A DNA stretch of 36,947 bases, from assembly GCA_019113245.1 (NCBI GenBank), contig DXHU01000003.1, positions 1 through 36,947 of the forward strand, in the 5' to 3' direction. Origin of the DNA: Candidatus Ornithospirochaeta avicola (GTDB taxonomy: Bacteria; Spirochaetota; Spirochaetia; Sphaerochaetales; Sphaerochaetaceae). Below, piece after piece: positions 26,420-33,731 of this stretch (position 1 is the stretch's first letter; each line of letters opens with the position of its first letter). The notes below the pieces were generated by a model that had not been told where the DNA came from, searched no databases, and worked only from the letters and a program-made list of their open reading frames with translations. The position numbers and the translations under genes are program-made.

Positions 26420-27713
26420 ACTTTCTTCCTACACAGTCTCCTATAAAGAGAGTGTGATTGAGAATATAAACCTCAGAATCAAACAGGGTGAGAGAATCCT
26501 TATTCTCGCAGAGCCCGCAAGCGGGAAAAGCACGCTTGCAAAATCTCTTACGGGAGCTCTTGATAAGTTTTACGACGGACACACAAGCGGCAGCATCATC
26601 ATGGACGGAAAGGATCTTTCCTCCCTTGATGTTCCCCAGCGCAGCGCTTATATCTCCCGTGTGAGCCAGGACAGTCTCTCTTCAATGCTTTTCAGCACAA
26701 TAAATGAAGAGATAGCATTTCCCCTTGAAAACAGGAATACAGAGATTTCTCTGATGAAGAGAAAGCTTGAGTGTCTGAAAAACACATATGAACTTTCTCT
26801 TTTAGAGGATGCTGATCCTTCTTCTCTCTCAGGGGGTGAGAAAAGAAGGGTTTCCCTTGCCACTGCCGACAGCCAGAATGCCAGACTTGTAATCTATGAT
26901 GAGTCTTTTGATGAGCTTTCTTCCCGCTTCCGGGAAATTCTAAAAAAAGAGATCAAAAAGAAGGATTATGCAATAGTCCTCTCATCTCATTACATTTCCT
27001 GCTATGATGATTTCTTCACAGCTGTTTATACGATAAAGAACAAGAGGCTTGTTCCTCTTTCTGCCGCTCTAAGGACAGAGATTTCAGTTACTGAAAAAGC
27101 AGTGGAAGGCAGCCTTGCAATAAGGAAGCTGAAAGCACATACAGAAAGAAAGGAGTGTGCAAGGATTTTCAATCTGAGCATTGATCATCTTTCTTTCCAG
27201 AGAGGACGTTTTTACATAATAAGCGGGGACAACGGGTCAGGCAAAAGCACGCTTGCAAAAGTGATTTCAGGCCTCATAAGAGAAGACGAAGGTGAAATCC
27301 TCATTGATTCAAAAGTCCTGAAAGAAAGGGAGAGAAGGATAAAAATAAGCTATCTTGCTCAGAATCCTTACTCTTCGCTTTTTTTGCCGACAGTATCAGA
27401 CGAGCTGGATTCTGTTGTCCAGGACGAGAAAGAGAAAGAGAGAATAATGTCTCTTTTCTCCATTTCCCCATCATCTTACATACACGAGATTTCATACGGA
27501 GAGGCAAAGAGAGTGCAGAGTGCGGTCTTCTATGCCTTGAAGAGGCCGTTTGTAATCCTTGATGAACTTGATTCTGCTCTAAGCTACAAGGAAAGCCAGA
27601 AAATAATAAATCTCTTTCTTGAAAGCGGAGCCGGCGTGATTTTAATTACTCATGATGAGAATTATCTTGCCAGAGAGAACATAATAAAGCTAAAGGATGG
27701 TACTCTGGCATGA
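26412..27713 (+). CDS. ECF transporter ATPase, fused double nucleotide-binding domain
   Basis: A 433-residue protein with two ABC ATPase domains in tandem, the fused EcfA-EcfA' type. Domain 1: Walker A-like LAEPASGKST (33-42), signature LSGGEKRR, Walker B LVIYDESFDEL. Domain 2: Walker A SGDNGSGKST, signature-like ISYGEAKR, Walker B FVILDELDSAL. Domain 1 lacks the first P-loop glycine (Ala instead) and domain 2 has a degenerate signature, so the two sites are probably unequal. ATG 26412 (the frame opens at a TTG one codon earlier) overlaps plsC. Forms a transporter with the next two genes. Confidence 0.88.
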   Translation: MFELSSYTVSYKESVIENINLRIKQGERILILAEPASGKSTLAKSLTGALDKFYDGHTSGSIIMDGKDLSSLDVPQRSAYISRVSQDSLSSMLFSTINEEIAFPLENRNTEISLMKRKLECLKNTYELSLLEDADPSSLSGGEKRRVSLATADSQNARLVIYDESFDELSSRFREILKKEIKKKDYAIVLSSHYISCYDDFFTAVYTIKNKRLVPLSAALRTEISVTEKAVEGSLAIRKLKAHTERKECARIFNLSIDHLSFQRGRFYIISGDNGSGKSTLAKVISGLIREDEGEILIDSKVLKERERRIKISYLAQNPYSSLFLPTVSDELDSVVQDEKEKERIMSLFSISPSSYIHEISYGEAKRVQSAVFYALKRPFVILDELDSALSYKESQKIINLFLESGAGVILITHDENYLARENIIKLKDGTLA

Positions 27714-28441
27714 AACTTTCCTCTTACATCAAAGGAAACTCCTTCTATTACAAAATAGATGCAAGGGCAAAGATAATAATCACAGTGCTGACAGCAGTTC
27801 TTGCCGTGATGGATATAAGTCTACTTAAGCTGAGTGTTCTCTTTATCCTAATCATGCTTTTAAGCCTTTCAAGCATAAGGGCCAAAAACACAGTGCTTCT
27901 TCTTAAGAGCCTTCTGCCGCTTTCTATATGCATAATCATATTTGCTCCACTGCGGGCCCGGGATGCTGAAGTGCTTTTTTCAATAGGAGAGCTTGCTGTC
28001 CTTACAAAGCTTGGTGTAATAGAGAGCCTGGAGGTTCTTCTGCGCTTTCTCTCAATTTCTTCAATATTCTCCCTTCTTTTGAAGACAGAGAGAATGGAGA
28101 TGATAACCCGTGCACTTGAGAAAATGCATTTGCCGTATAAGGCAAGTCTCATGTTCTCCCTGTCTCTTACACTTATTCCATCCCTTGCTGACAAATATTC
28201 AGAAATAAGGCTTGCTTTAAAATCGAGGGAAGGGGATGGAAGGAAAGTACCTTTTACATCCATTCTCGTATCCCTTACTGTGGATGCATTGAAGCGAATA
28301 CCGGATTCAGCTGCAATACTTGAGGAAAGAGGTTTCCACAATGGGCAAAGAAGTTCCATCATTGAGTGCGGCAGGTCATCAAAAGCCTTTACAGAAATAT
28401 TTATTTTCGCTATATTTTTCACGGTTTTCATCCTGCTTTGA
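27710..28441 (+). CDS. ecfT: ECF transporter transmembrane component EcfT
   Basis: A 243-residue membrane protein with about five hydrophobic helices. The two EcfT coupling motifs are seen as LALKSREGD and AAILEERGFHNGQ, variants of the A-R-G boxes that contact the ATPases. It overlaps the ATPase stop (ATGA) and lies before the S component, completing the expected ECF set. An antisense frame of 227 codons over this gene is a shadow. Confidence 0.88.
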   Translation: MKLSSYIKGNSFYYKIDARAKIIITVLTAVLAVMDISLLKLSVLFILIMLLSLSSIRAKNTVLLLKSLLPLSICIIIFAPLRARDAEVLFSIGELAVLTKLGVIESLEVLLRFLSISSIFSLLLKTERMEMITRALEKMHLPYKASLMFSLSLTLIPSLADKYSEIRLALKSREGDGRKVPFTSILVSLTVDALKRIPDSAAILEERGFHNGQRSSIIECGRSSKAFTEIFIFAIFFTVFILL

Positions 28442-28452
28442 AGGAGGATATT

Positions 28453-28983
28453 ATGCTCAAGAACTCACCAGCACTTAGAATAAGCATGATGGCTGTTACA
28501 ACAGCTATTGTTGCATTCTTCACAATCGCGTTAAGAATAAACATTCCGGCAACAAACGGATACATAAGCCTTACAGATGTGGCAGTCACATTTGTAGCCT
28601 TCACATTCGGACCTGTCACTGCCTTTGTCGCAGGAGGACTTGGAACCGCAATTGCAGACCTTGCCGGAGGATTTGCATCCTGGGCAATTATAAGTTTCAT
28701 AGTTCACGGACTTGAGGCTTTTCTGATATCCTTGATAACAGGAAGGAAAGAAGGGAAGGAGAATGTGAGCCTTATGCGCAAGATAGCAGCAGCCTGTGTT
28801 GCTGTCATTGTGGTAAGCGGAGGGTATTTCCTGCTTACAGGTCTTTTCCTCATCGATTTCCCGACAGCTCTTGCCGAAGTTCCTGTAAACATTGCCCAGT
28901 CCCTTTTTGGAGCTGTATTCGGCCTTGTTTTCTCTCAGGCTGTCAGAAAGGCATACAGGAAAATAGACGATTTCAGATTCTGA
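28453..28983 (+). CDS. ECF transporter S component (substrate-binding membrane subunit)
   Basis: A 176-residue membrane protein with five to six helices and the S-component pattern RINIPATNGYISLTDVAVTFVAFTFGPVTAFVAGGLGTAIADL (about 24-66), followed by AIISFIVHGLEAFLISLI. This resembles the DUF1393/HmpT-like S components used for vitamin precursors or nucleobase-like ligands; the substrate is not determinable here. ATG 28453 follows AGGAGG; the frame extends upstream into ecfT. guaA begins 15 bases downstream, which may hint at a purine-related ligand, but the whole operon is mixed. Confidence 0.82.
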   Translation: MLKNSPALRISMMAVTTAIVAFFTIALRINIPATNGYISLTDVAVTFVAFTFGPVTAFVAGGLGTAIADLAGGFASWAIISFIVHGLEAFLISLITGRKEGKENVSLMRKIAAACVAVIVVSGGYFLLTGLFLIDFPTALAEVPVNIAQSLFGAVFGLVFSQAVRKAYRKIDDFRF

Positions 28984-28998
28984 TTCAGGAGGAATGAT

Positions 28999-30546
28999 TT
29001 GGCAGCAAGACACCACGATACCATTGTTGTTCTCGATTTTGGGGCCCAGTACAGTCAGCTGATAGCACGCAGGGTAAGAGAGTGCGGAGTTTATTCTGAA
29101 ATCCTGCCATTTAATGCAAAGGCTTCAGAGATTGCAGCATTGCAGCCTAAGGGAATAATCTTCTCAGGCGGCCCTGCAAGCGTCAACACACCTTCATCTC
29201 CTCGCCCTGATGAAGCAGTCTTCTCAATGGGCATACCGATTCTTGGAATATGCTATGGGCTTCAGGTTATGTCCGTGATGCTCGGGGGAGAGGTTGTATG
29301 CCCTGAAAAGAAGGAATACGGGATAGCCAGTATAAACCTGACAAGGCCTTCACTGCTCTTCAAGGGAGTGAAAGATATGAGTGTCTGGATGAGCCATGGT
29401 GATAGTGTTGTGCGCATTCCTCATGGTTTTGATACTGTTGCATATACGCAGAACTGTCCTTACACGGCAATTGAAGATGAGAGGAGAAGATTCTACGGTC
29501 TTCAGTTCCATCCTGAAGTTGTCCACTCGAAGGAAGGGCACCTGATGATTAGGAATTTCGTCATTGATATCTGCCGTGCAGAGAATGACTGGAACATGGG
29601 CTCTTTCATTGACAGTGCTGTTGAAGAAATAAGGGCAAGGGTAGGATCCCGTCAGGTATTGTGCGGACTTTCAGGGGGCGTCGATTCGTCTGTTGCTGCC
29701 CTTCTCATACACAAAGCAATCGGGGATCAGCTGGTATGTGTCTTCGTAAATAATGGTATGCTGAGAAAGAATGAGGCGGAGAACGTGCTTAATCTTTTTG
29801 GAAAGCATTTCAATATGAGGCTTGAATATGCTGATGCAGAAGAAGCTTTCCTTTCTGCACTCAAAGGAGTTACTGATCCTGAGAGCAAGAGAAAGATTAT
29901 CGGAAAGCTCTTTGTCGACACATTCTACAGCGCAGCCAGAAAGTGCGGTGATATTTCTTTCCTTGCACAGGGAACACTTTATCCGGATGTGGTTGAATCA
30001 AGAAGTGTGCTTGGAGGCCCTTCAAGCACAATAAAGAGCCACCACAATGTCGGAGGACTTCCTGAGGATCTTAAATGGGAGCTTCTTGAGCCTCTGAAAG
30101 ATCTCTTCAAGGATGAGGTCAGAAGCCTTGGAAAGGCACTTGGCCTTCCTGATGAGCTCGTAAACCGTCATCCGTTCCCCGGCCCTGGACTAGGAGTCAG
30201 ATGCATAGGAGAGGTGACAAAAATCCGCCTCGATACCCTTAGAGAGATAGATGCAATCTTCATTGAGGAGATAAGAAAAGCAGGTCTTTACAACAAAATC
30301 TGGCAGGCTCTTGCAGATCTTCTTCCTGTAAAGAGCGTGGGTGTCCAGGGGGACGAGAGAACATACCGAGAAGTATGCACACTGCGTGCTGTGACGAGTG
30401 AGGATGCAATGACAGCCGACTGGTACAGGATGCCATATGATGTGATGCAGCGCTGTGCATCAAGAATATGCAATGAGGTTGCAGGAGTGAACAGAGTCCT
30501 TTATGACATAACCTCAAAACCACCAGGGACTATTGAGTGGGAATAG
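28999..30546 (+). CDS. guaA: GMP synthase (glutamine-hydrolysing)
   Basis: A 515-residue GuaA, XMP + Gln + ATP to GMP. N-terminal class I glutamine amidotransferase with the Cys nucleophile in ILGICYGLQVM and His/Glu in GLQFHPEVVH; ATP-pyrophosphatase P-loop CGLSGGVDSSVAA; C-terminal dimerisation domain with RHPFPGPGLGVR and the family terminus SKPPGTIEWE. It starts at TTG 28999: AGGAGG ends 6 bases upstream and no in-frame ATG occurs near the N-terminus; the ATG at 28994 is out of frame. Last gene of the long operon. Its 3' end carries a 13-bp word repeated at 32572. Confidence 0.97.
   Translation: MAARHHDTIVVLDFGAQYSQLIARRVRECGVYSEILPFNAKASEIAALQPKGIIFSGGPASVNTPSSPRPDEAVFSMGIPILGICYGLQVMSVMLGGEVVCPEKKEYGIASINLTRPSLLFKGVKDMSVWMSHGDSVVRIPHGFDTVAYTQNCPYTAIEDERRRFYGLQFHPEVVHSKEGHLMIRNFVIDICRAENDWNMGSFIDSAVEEIRARVGSRQVLCGLSGGVDSSVAALLIHKAIGDQLVCVFVNNGMLRKNEAENVLNLFGKHFNMRLEYADAEEAFLSALKGVTDPESKRKIIGKLFVDTFYSAARKCGDISFLAQGTLYPDVVESRSVLGGPSSTIKSHHNVGGLPEDLKWELLEPLKDLFKDEVRSLGKALGLPDELVNRHPFPGPGLGVRCIGEVTKIRLDTLREIDAIFIEEIRKAGLYNKIWQALADLLPVKSVGVQGDERTYREVCTLRAVTSEDAMTADWYRMPYDVMQRCASRICNEVAGVNRVLYDITSKPPGTIEWE
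30532..30544. repeat. putative attachment-site core at guaA 3' end (left copy)
   Basis: ATTGAGTGGGAAT, encoding the last residues of GuaA plus two bases of the stop codon; repeated at 32572-32584, where the surrounding codons also spell the GuaA C-terminus. The guaA 3' end is a documented integration hotspot for genomic islands. Confidence 0.6.
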
Positions 30547-30562
30547 ACCTGTATGCTATTAA

Positions 30563-30587
30563 CTCCTTGTAGTACAAGGAGTTTTTT
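30563..30587 (+). terminator. guaA terminator
   Basis: CTCCTTGT (30563-30570), AGT loop, ACAAGGAG (30574-30581), then TTTTTT. A perfect 8-bp stem 16 bases after the guaA stop. Confidence 0.93.
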
Positions 30588-30599
30588 GTTGTGTGACTG

Positions 30600-30863
30600 G
30601 CATGGTTTATTGCTAGAGGGAGGAAGATCCTTGAGAGAGTTGCAGTGCTTATCTCTAGCTGAACAGCAAAGGAGAAGCGGCTTGATGGTCTCATTGCCCA
30701 TGCCTCCCATCCAATCTCAACTGGAAAGCTTGAAGGATTCAACAGCAGGATAAAAGTTGCTAAGAGGATTGCCTATGGATACAGGGATGAAAATTACTTC
30801 TTCTCTTTAATTCAGTTTATCTCCATCCCTTTAGTTAGATCTCAATCCCTCAAGAAAACGTGA
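30600..30863 (+). pseudogene. ISL3-family transposase, 3' remnant
   Basis: Translation of 30663-30863 gives KRLDGLIAHASHPISTGKLEGFN followed by SRIKVAKRIAYGYRDENYFFSL and a stop, which is the characteristic C-terminus of ISL3-family (DDE) transposases (HPISTGKLEGFNNRIKVAKR-type). The same frame upstream (30600-30659) is open but interrupted by a TGA at 30660-30662, and the rest of the gene is missing. So this is a 5'-deleted, nonsense-containing fossil. It lies just after the guaA terminator. Confidence 0.85.
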
Positions 30864-30869
30864 AGAGCC
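30849..30869. mobile_element. ISL3 right terminal inverted repeat
   Basis: Read inward from 30869 on the minus strand the end is GGCTCTTCACGTTTTC, matching the GGCTCTT-type termini of ISL3 elements, and it overlaps the transposase stop as usual. The matching left end is absent, so the element is truncated. AATATTTT (30870-30877) would be one arm of an 8-bp target duplication. Confidence 0.75.
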
Positions 30870-30892
30870 AATATTTTCCTGTCTACTTCTAT

Positions 30893-30902
30893 TGACTAGT
30901 AC
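30893..30902. repeat. 10-bp direct repeat, left copy
   Basis: TGACTAGTAC, repeated at 32598-32607. The pair brackets the DUF4143 gene and the deacetylase fragment. Confidence 0.45.
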
Positions 30903-30920
30903 AACTAGTGAAATTTTTTC

Positions 30921-31000
30921 GGAAAAATGTGTTTTGATATACCATATTTTCCAGGAAAAATGTGTAAAATTGCTGTCTTAGAACCTGGAAAAATGTGTTA
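30921..31000. repeat. three GGAAAAATGTGT repeats at exact 33-bp spacing
   Basis: GGAAAAATGTGT starts at 30921, 30954 and 30987, so the period is exactly 33 bp (three helical turns) with 21-bp unrelated spacers. The third copy runs into TGTTATACT, giving an extended -10 box (TATACT 30999-31004) for the DUF4143 gene. The same face of the helix would be presented three times, which suggests cooperative protein binding at the promoter. Confidence 0.85.
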
Positions 31001-31026
31001 TACTAATTTTGGTTAACATAATTGTG

Positions 31027-32328
31027 ATGACGAATATGAAACGGAATGCATTTTCAGAACTGGTGAAATGGAAGAACAATCCTGATCGGAAACCGCTGAT
31101 CATCAGGGGTGCCCGTCAGGTAGGCAAGACATGGCTCATGAAGGAATTCGGTAAATCCTGCTATGAAAGCTTTGTCTATTTCAACTTTGATGAAATGGAG
31201 GAACTTAAATCCATCTTCGAGACGAACAAGAATCCTCAGCGGATCATTGAACTGCTTACCCTGATTGCAGGTGAAAGAATTTTGCCGGGAAAGACTCTTA
31301 TCATTTTCGATGAGGTGCAGGAATGCCCTGAAGCTTTGAATACACTAAAATATTTCAGGGAGAAGGCAAATGACTATCATGTTATTGCCGCTGGCAGTCT
31401 GCTTGGAACTCTGCTTTCACAGCCCAAGTCATACCCTGTTGGTATGGTCAACATAATTGATCTCTATCCCCTGTATTTTGATGAATTTCTGGAAGCTACT
31501 GACGTGTCTCTTTTTGCTTACTATGAAAGCATCAGAAAAGATCAGGTGATTGAGGACGTTTTCCATAACCGCCTGCTTGAAGCCTATGGTAACTATCTGA
31601 TTATAGGAGGAATGCCTGAATGTGTTGTCTCTTGGGTCAATCGCAAAGATCCGGTTGCAGTATCACAGATACAGAGGGAACTCATCGAGATATATGAAAA
31701 CGATTTTTCCAAGCACAATGGAAAAGTGAACAGCGGCCGTATTCTGATGGTGTTCCGCAGCATTGTCTCCCAGCTTGCCAAATCCAACGAGAAATTCATT
31801 TATGGTTCGGTTCGTCAAGGAGGCAGAGCCAGGGACTTTGAAGAAGCAATCGAGTGGCTTGTCTCGGCTGATATGATCAATCGTATTTACAATGTTTCAA
31901 AAATTGAACATCCGCTTGCTGCATTCGACAAGCTTGATCAGTTCAAACTGTTTCTCTTTGATACCGGACTCTTGAAGCATATGGCTGGTATAGATAATAG
32001 TGCAATTCTGCTGAAGTCAGGATATCAGTTCAAAGGTCCTCTGACTGAGAACTATGTCCTGCAGCAGCTTCACGGTAGACTGGATGTGGAGCCACGCTAT
32101 TTTTCGGATAAAAGAGGGGAAATTGATTTCGTGCTTCAGTATGGATCTGAGATTGTTCCTGTTGAGGTGAAAGGCGGTGAAGACAAGTCTGCCCCCTCAT
32201 TCAAACACTATATTTCAGAACATCATCCTGAACATGCAGTACGTTTTTCAAAGCGTGGATACAGAAAGGACGGAAATATTACCAACATACCTCTATATCT
32301 TGCGGGTAAGATGAATGAGCTGCTTTGA
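31027..32328 (+). CDS. AAA ATPase with DUF4143 C-terminal domain
   Basis: A 433-residue AAA_14/DUF4143 protein. Walker A GARQVGKT (28-35), Walker B LIIFDEVQE (91-99), sensor-like VIAAGSLLG, then the DUF4143 region (ENYVLQQLHGRLDVEPRYFSDK) ending in a nuclease-fold-like EIDFVLQYGSEIVPVEVKGG with acidic residues and E-x-K. Function of this abundant accessory family is not established; links to DNA binding and mobile or defence regions are common. ATG 31027 or 31036 could be the start; neither has a strong Shine-Dalgarno. It is preceded by the phased repeats and followed by a TTTATAAA box. Confidence 0.9.
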   Translation: MTNMKRNAFSELVKWKNNPDRKPLIIRGARQVGKTWLMKEFGKSCYESFVYFNFDEMEELKSIFETNKNPQRIIELLTLIAGERILPGKTLIIFDEVQECPEALNTLKYFREKANDYHVIAAGSLLGTLLSQPKSYPVGMVNIIDLYPLYFDEFLEATDVSLFAYYESIRKDQVIEDVFHNRLLEAYGNYLIIGGMPECVVSWVNRKDPVAVSQIQRELIEIYENDFSKHNGKVNSGRILMVFRSIVSQLAKSNEKFIYGSVRQGGRARDFEEAIEWLVSADMINRIYNVSKIEHPLAAFDKLDQFKLFLFDTGLLKHMAGIDNSAILLKSGYQFKGPLTENYVLQQLHGRLDVEPRYFSDKRGEIDFVLQYGSEIVPVEVKGGEDKSAPSFKHYISEHHPEHAVRFSKRGYRKDGNITNIPLYLAGKMNELL

Positions 32329-32382
32329 TTATTTATAAAGGTGATGATGTGCAAATATAATATTGAGTCAGGAGAAACATTC

Positions 32383-32586
32383 ATGCAGTTAAGACGGATT
32401 CATATATTGTTCCTGCAGGGAAGAAACAAGGTTCTCAATTTCAGTTATGATGACGGAAGGAAGGAGGACAGAAGGCTTGTCTCCATTTTCAGGAAACACG
32501 GACTCAAGGCCACTTTTAATCTCAACTCCGGTGAGACGGATACAGATGAACGCAGGATCCCGCCAGCAACGATTGAGTGGGAATGA
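32383..32586 (+). pseudogene. polysaccharide deacetylase N-terminal fragment fused to a GuaA tail
   Basis: ATG 32383 follows GGAGA by 7 bases. The first 45 codons encode the start of a NodB-type deacetylase (NKVLNFSYDDGRKEDRRLVS, then KHGLKATFNLNSG), with the metal-binding Asp pair in SYDDG. The rest of the ~200-residue domain is missing. After a short linker the frame ends PPATIEWE-stop, which is the C-terminus of GuaA, not of a deacetylase. So the gene is truncated at a recombination junction. The 67-residue product should have no deacetylase activity. Confidence 0.8.
32572..32584. repeat. putative attachment-site core (right copy, displaced guaA 3' end)
   Basis: ATTGAGTGGGAAT, identical to 30532-30544. 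The preceding codons (CCG CCA GCA ACG) differ from guaA's (CCA CCA GGG ACT) mainly at third positions yet encode PPAT, a common variant of the GuaA terminus. This looks like the 3' end of another guaA allele, as left when an island integrates into the gene. Confidence 0.65.
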
Positions 32587-32597
32587 TGACATTTTAA

Positions 32598-32607
32598 TGA
32601 CTAGTAC
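32598..32607. repeat. 10-bp direct repeat, right copy
   Basis: TGACTAGTAC, identical to 30893-30902, fourteen bases after the displaced guaA tail. Confidence 0.45.
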
Positions 32608-32765
32608 GTGCCTGTAGCAAGTATTCTTTATGCACATTGATTCGCTCAATATAAATGCAAAATAGAATAATAAATTAAATTTTATTTATAAAAATATATC
32701 TGTTTTTATAAAGATAGTTGACATAAAAGTTATTTCTGAGAGCCTTACTTCAAGCAGAGGTAACC

Positions 32766-32828
32766 ATGAAAGAACTTCCAATACAATTTGATTTTGAAAC
32801 AGCTCCAATAGTGAAAATTGATTCCTGA
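32766..32828 (+). pseudogene. possible N-terminal remnant of a Fic-family protein
   Basis: A 20-codon frame, MKELPIQFDFETAPIVKIDS, preceded by AGAGG. The LPIQFDFET segment resembles the extreme N-terminus of Fic/DOC-family AMP-transferases with the form LPIKFDLET. No HPFxxGNGR motif follows, so if related it is only a stub. The match is short and low in certainty. Confidence 0.35.
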
Positions 32829-33019
32829 TGTTTATATGAGATGGCTTGCTTTTATAAATATGATAGAAACGTTTATAAGATATAGCCTAAATTTATAAAA
32901 GTAATGATTTTCAGGGGATGTTTGTAATGCTAGTTCAGGAAATGCGTGCTGCCGATTCTCAATATTGACTTATGTGGCAGCCCATCTTGCAGGTTCAAAA
33001 GTTTTTAAGGCTCTGGTGC

Positions 33020-33427
33020 TTAAGATTTTATCCCGACTTCAAAGCTATCAAAAAAAGTTCTTCTTTTAAGTTCATTAAGAAGCTTTTGATCAAAAGAATA
33101 CACTTCCGTATCAGATGCTGTACCTTCCGCAATCAAAAGACAATCCACAAAATCAAGCCTTGTGTCTTGATAAATTTTTAGGGCATGTTTTATCACATCC
33201 TTCCTGTGGACAGTCACTTCATCAAGCAAAGCTTCAACGGACTCTGCAACAACAGTGCGCGGCATTCCATATAAACTTCTGCTTGTAAGCACATAGATCA
33301 GCTCGGGAACCGTTTCCGGAAGAATTTCCACGCCACCTCTGATGATTTCTGCCGCCTTATCAGCTGCCTTCTCATCATCTCTTGTAAGATAACGCACAAG
33401 AATGTTGGTGTCGGCTATTCTCCTCAT
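33020..33427 (-). CDS. PIN-domain toxin, VapC family
   Basis: A 135-residue PIN domain, a predicted Mg2+-dependent ribonuclease. The acidic metal site is visible: Asp6 in IADTNILVRYL, Glu42 in ETVPELIYVL, Asp95 in DFVDCLLIAEG and Asp113 in SFDQKLL. Its ATG overlaps the antitoxin stop (ATGA), the standard antitoxin-first type II operon. Target RNA unknown. Confidence 0.9.
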   Translation of the reverse strand: MRRIADTNILVRYLTRDDEKAADKAAEIIRGGVEILPETVPELIYVLTSRSLYGMPRTVVAESVEALLDEVTVHRKDVIKHALKIYQDTRLDFVDCLLIAEGTASDTEVYSFDQKLLNELKRRTFFDSFEVGIKS

Positions 33428-33681
33428 CTCCAGCTCTCCTCGACAGCCGATTTCCAGGCATCGTTCATTTCCCTGTCGTCCACATGTCTTTTAACATATT
33501 TTTTCAGCATTCCTCCAGCTTTCAATTCAACAGGTTGCTTCGTCCTTTTCTGAATAAGGATGCCCTTTTCAGTTGTAGAGATATCAACTTCATCACCAGG
33601 AGCGTATCCTACAGCTTTCATGATGTCGCTTGGAATCCTGACCCCCTGAGAGTTTCCCCATCGTGCGATTGTTGTTATCAT
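33424..33681 (-). CDS. AbrB/MazE-like antitoxin of the PIN toxin
   Basis: An 85-residue swapped-hairpin AbrB-fold protein: ITTIARWGNSQGVRIPSDIMKAVGYAPGDEVDISTTEKGILIQK forms the DNA-binding half (about 1-46); the polar C-terminal part (KKYVKRHVDDREMNDAWKSAVEESW) should wrap the toxin. GGAG lies 9 bases upstream. It is driven by a near-consensus promoter overlapping a palindrome, fitting autorepression. Confidence 0.9.
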   Translation of the reverse strand: MITTIARWGNSQGVRIPSDIMKAVGYAPGDEVDISTTEKGILIQKRTKQPVELKAGGMLKKYVKRHVDDREMNDAWKSAVEESWR

Positions 33682-33702
33682 TTTTGTGTTCTCCGTATTA
33701 AC

Positions 33703-33731
33703 ATTGTATATACATTTATGTGTGTTGTCAA
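33703..33731 (-). promoter_or_regulatory. toxin-antitoxin promoter and operator
   Basis: Minus strand: consensus TTGACA (33726-33731), 17-bp spacer, TACAAT (33703-33708). The palindrome TGTATATACA (33705-33714) covers the -10, the usual place for antitoxin autoregulation. Confidence 0.85.

Larger units (their letters stand above)
32332..32899. repeat. six scattered TTTATAA(A/G) palindromic boxes
   Basis: TTTATAAA or TTTATAAG begins at 32332, 32685, 32705, 32851, 32872 and 32892. Five of them form groups with 20-21 bp steps (32685/32705 and 32851/32872/32892), two helical turns, on either side of the micro-ORF at 32766. The region is AT-rich, so single boxes mean little; the phasing is the notable part. 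Confidence 0.5.
32587..33019. other. 433-bp region with remnants only
   Basis: AT-rich. It contains the right TGACTAGTAC copy (32598-32607), the TTTATAAA boxes and the Fic-like micro-ORF at 32766-32828. No intact gene or terminator was recognised. Confidence 0.6.

Noticed and set aside
27748-28431. 227-codon minus-strand frame opposite ecfT
   Set aside because: EcfT on the plus strand has both coupling motifs and operon context; the antisense frame has none.
30553-30753. 66-codon frame over the ISL3 remnant
   Set aside because: It is out of frame with the transposase motif, which is read in the 30663-30863 frame.
30921-31000. Regular repeats resembling a tiny CRISPR array
   Set aside because: Repeats are only 12 bp with 21-bp spacers, three copies, no cas genes, and the last copy is part of a promoter; an operator array fits better.
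31009-31026. TTG start for the DUF4143 ATPase
   Set aside because: It is only four bases after the -10 box, before the likely transcription start.
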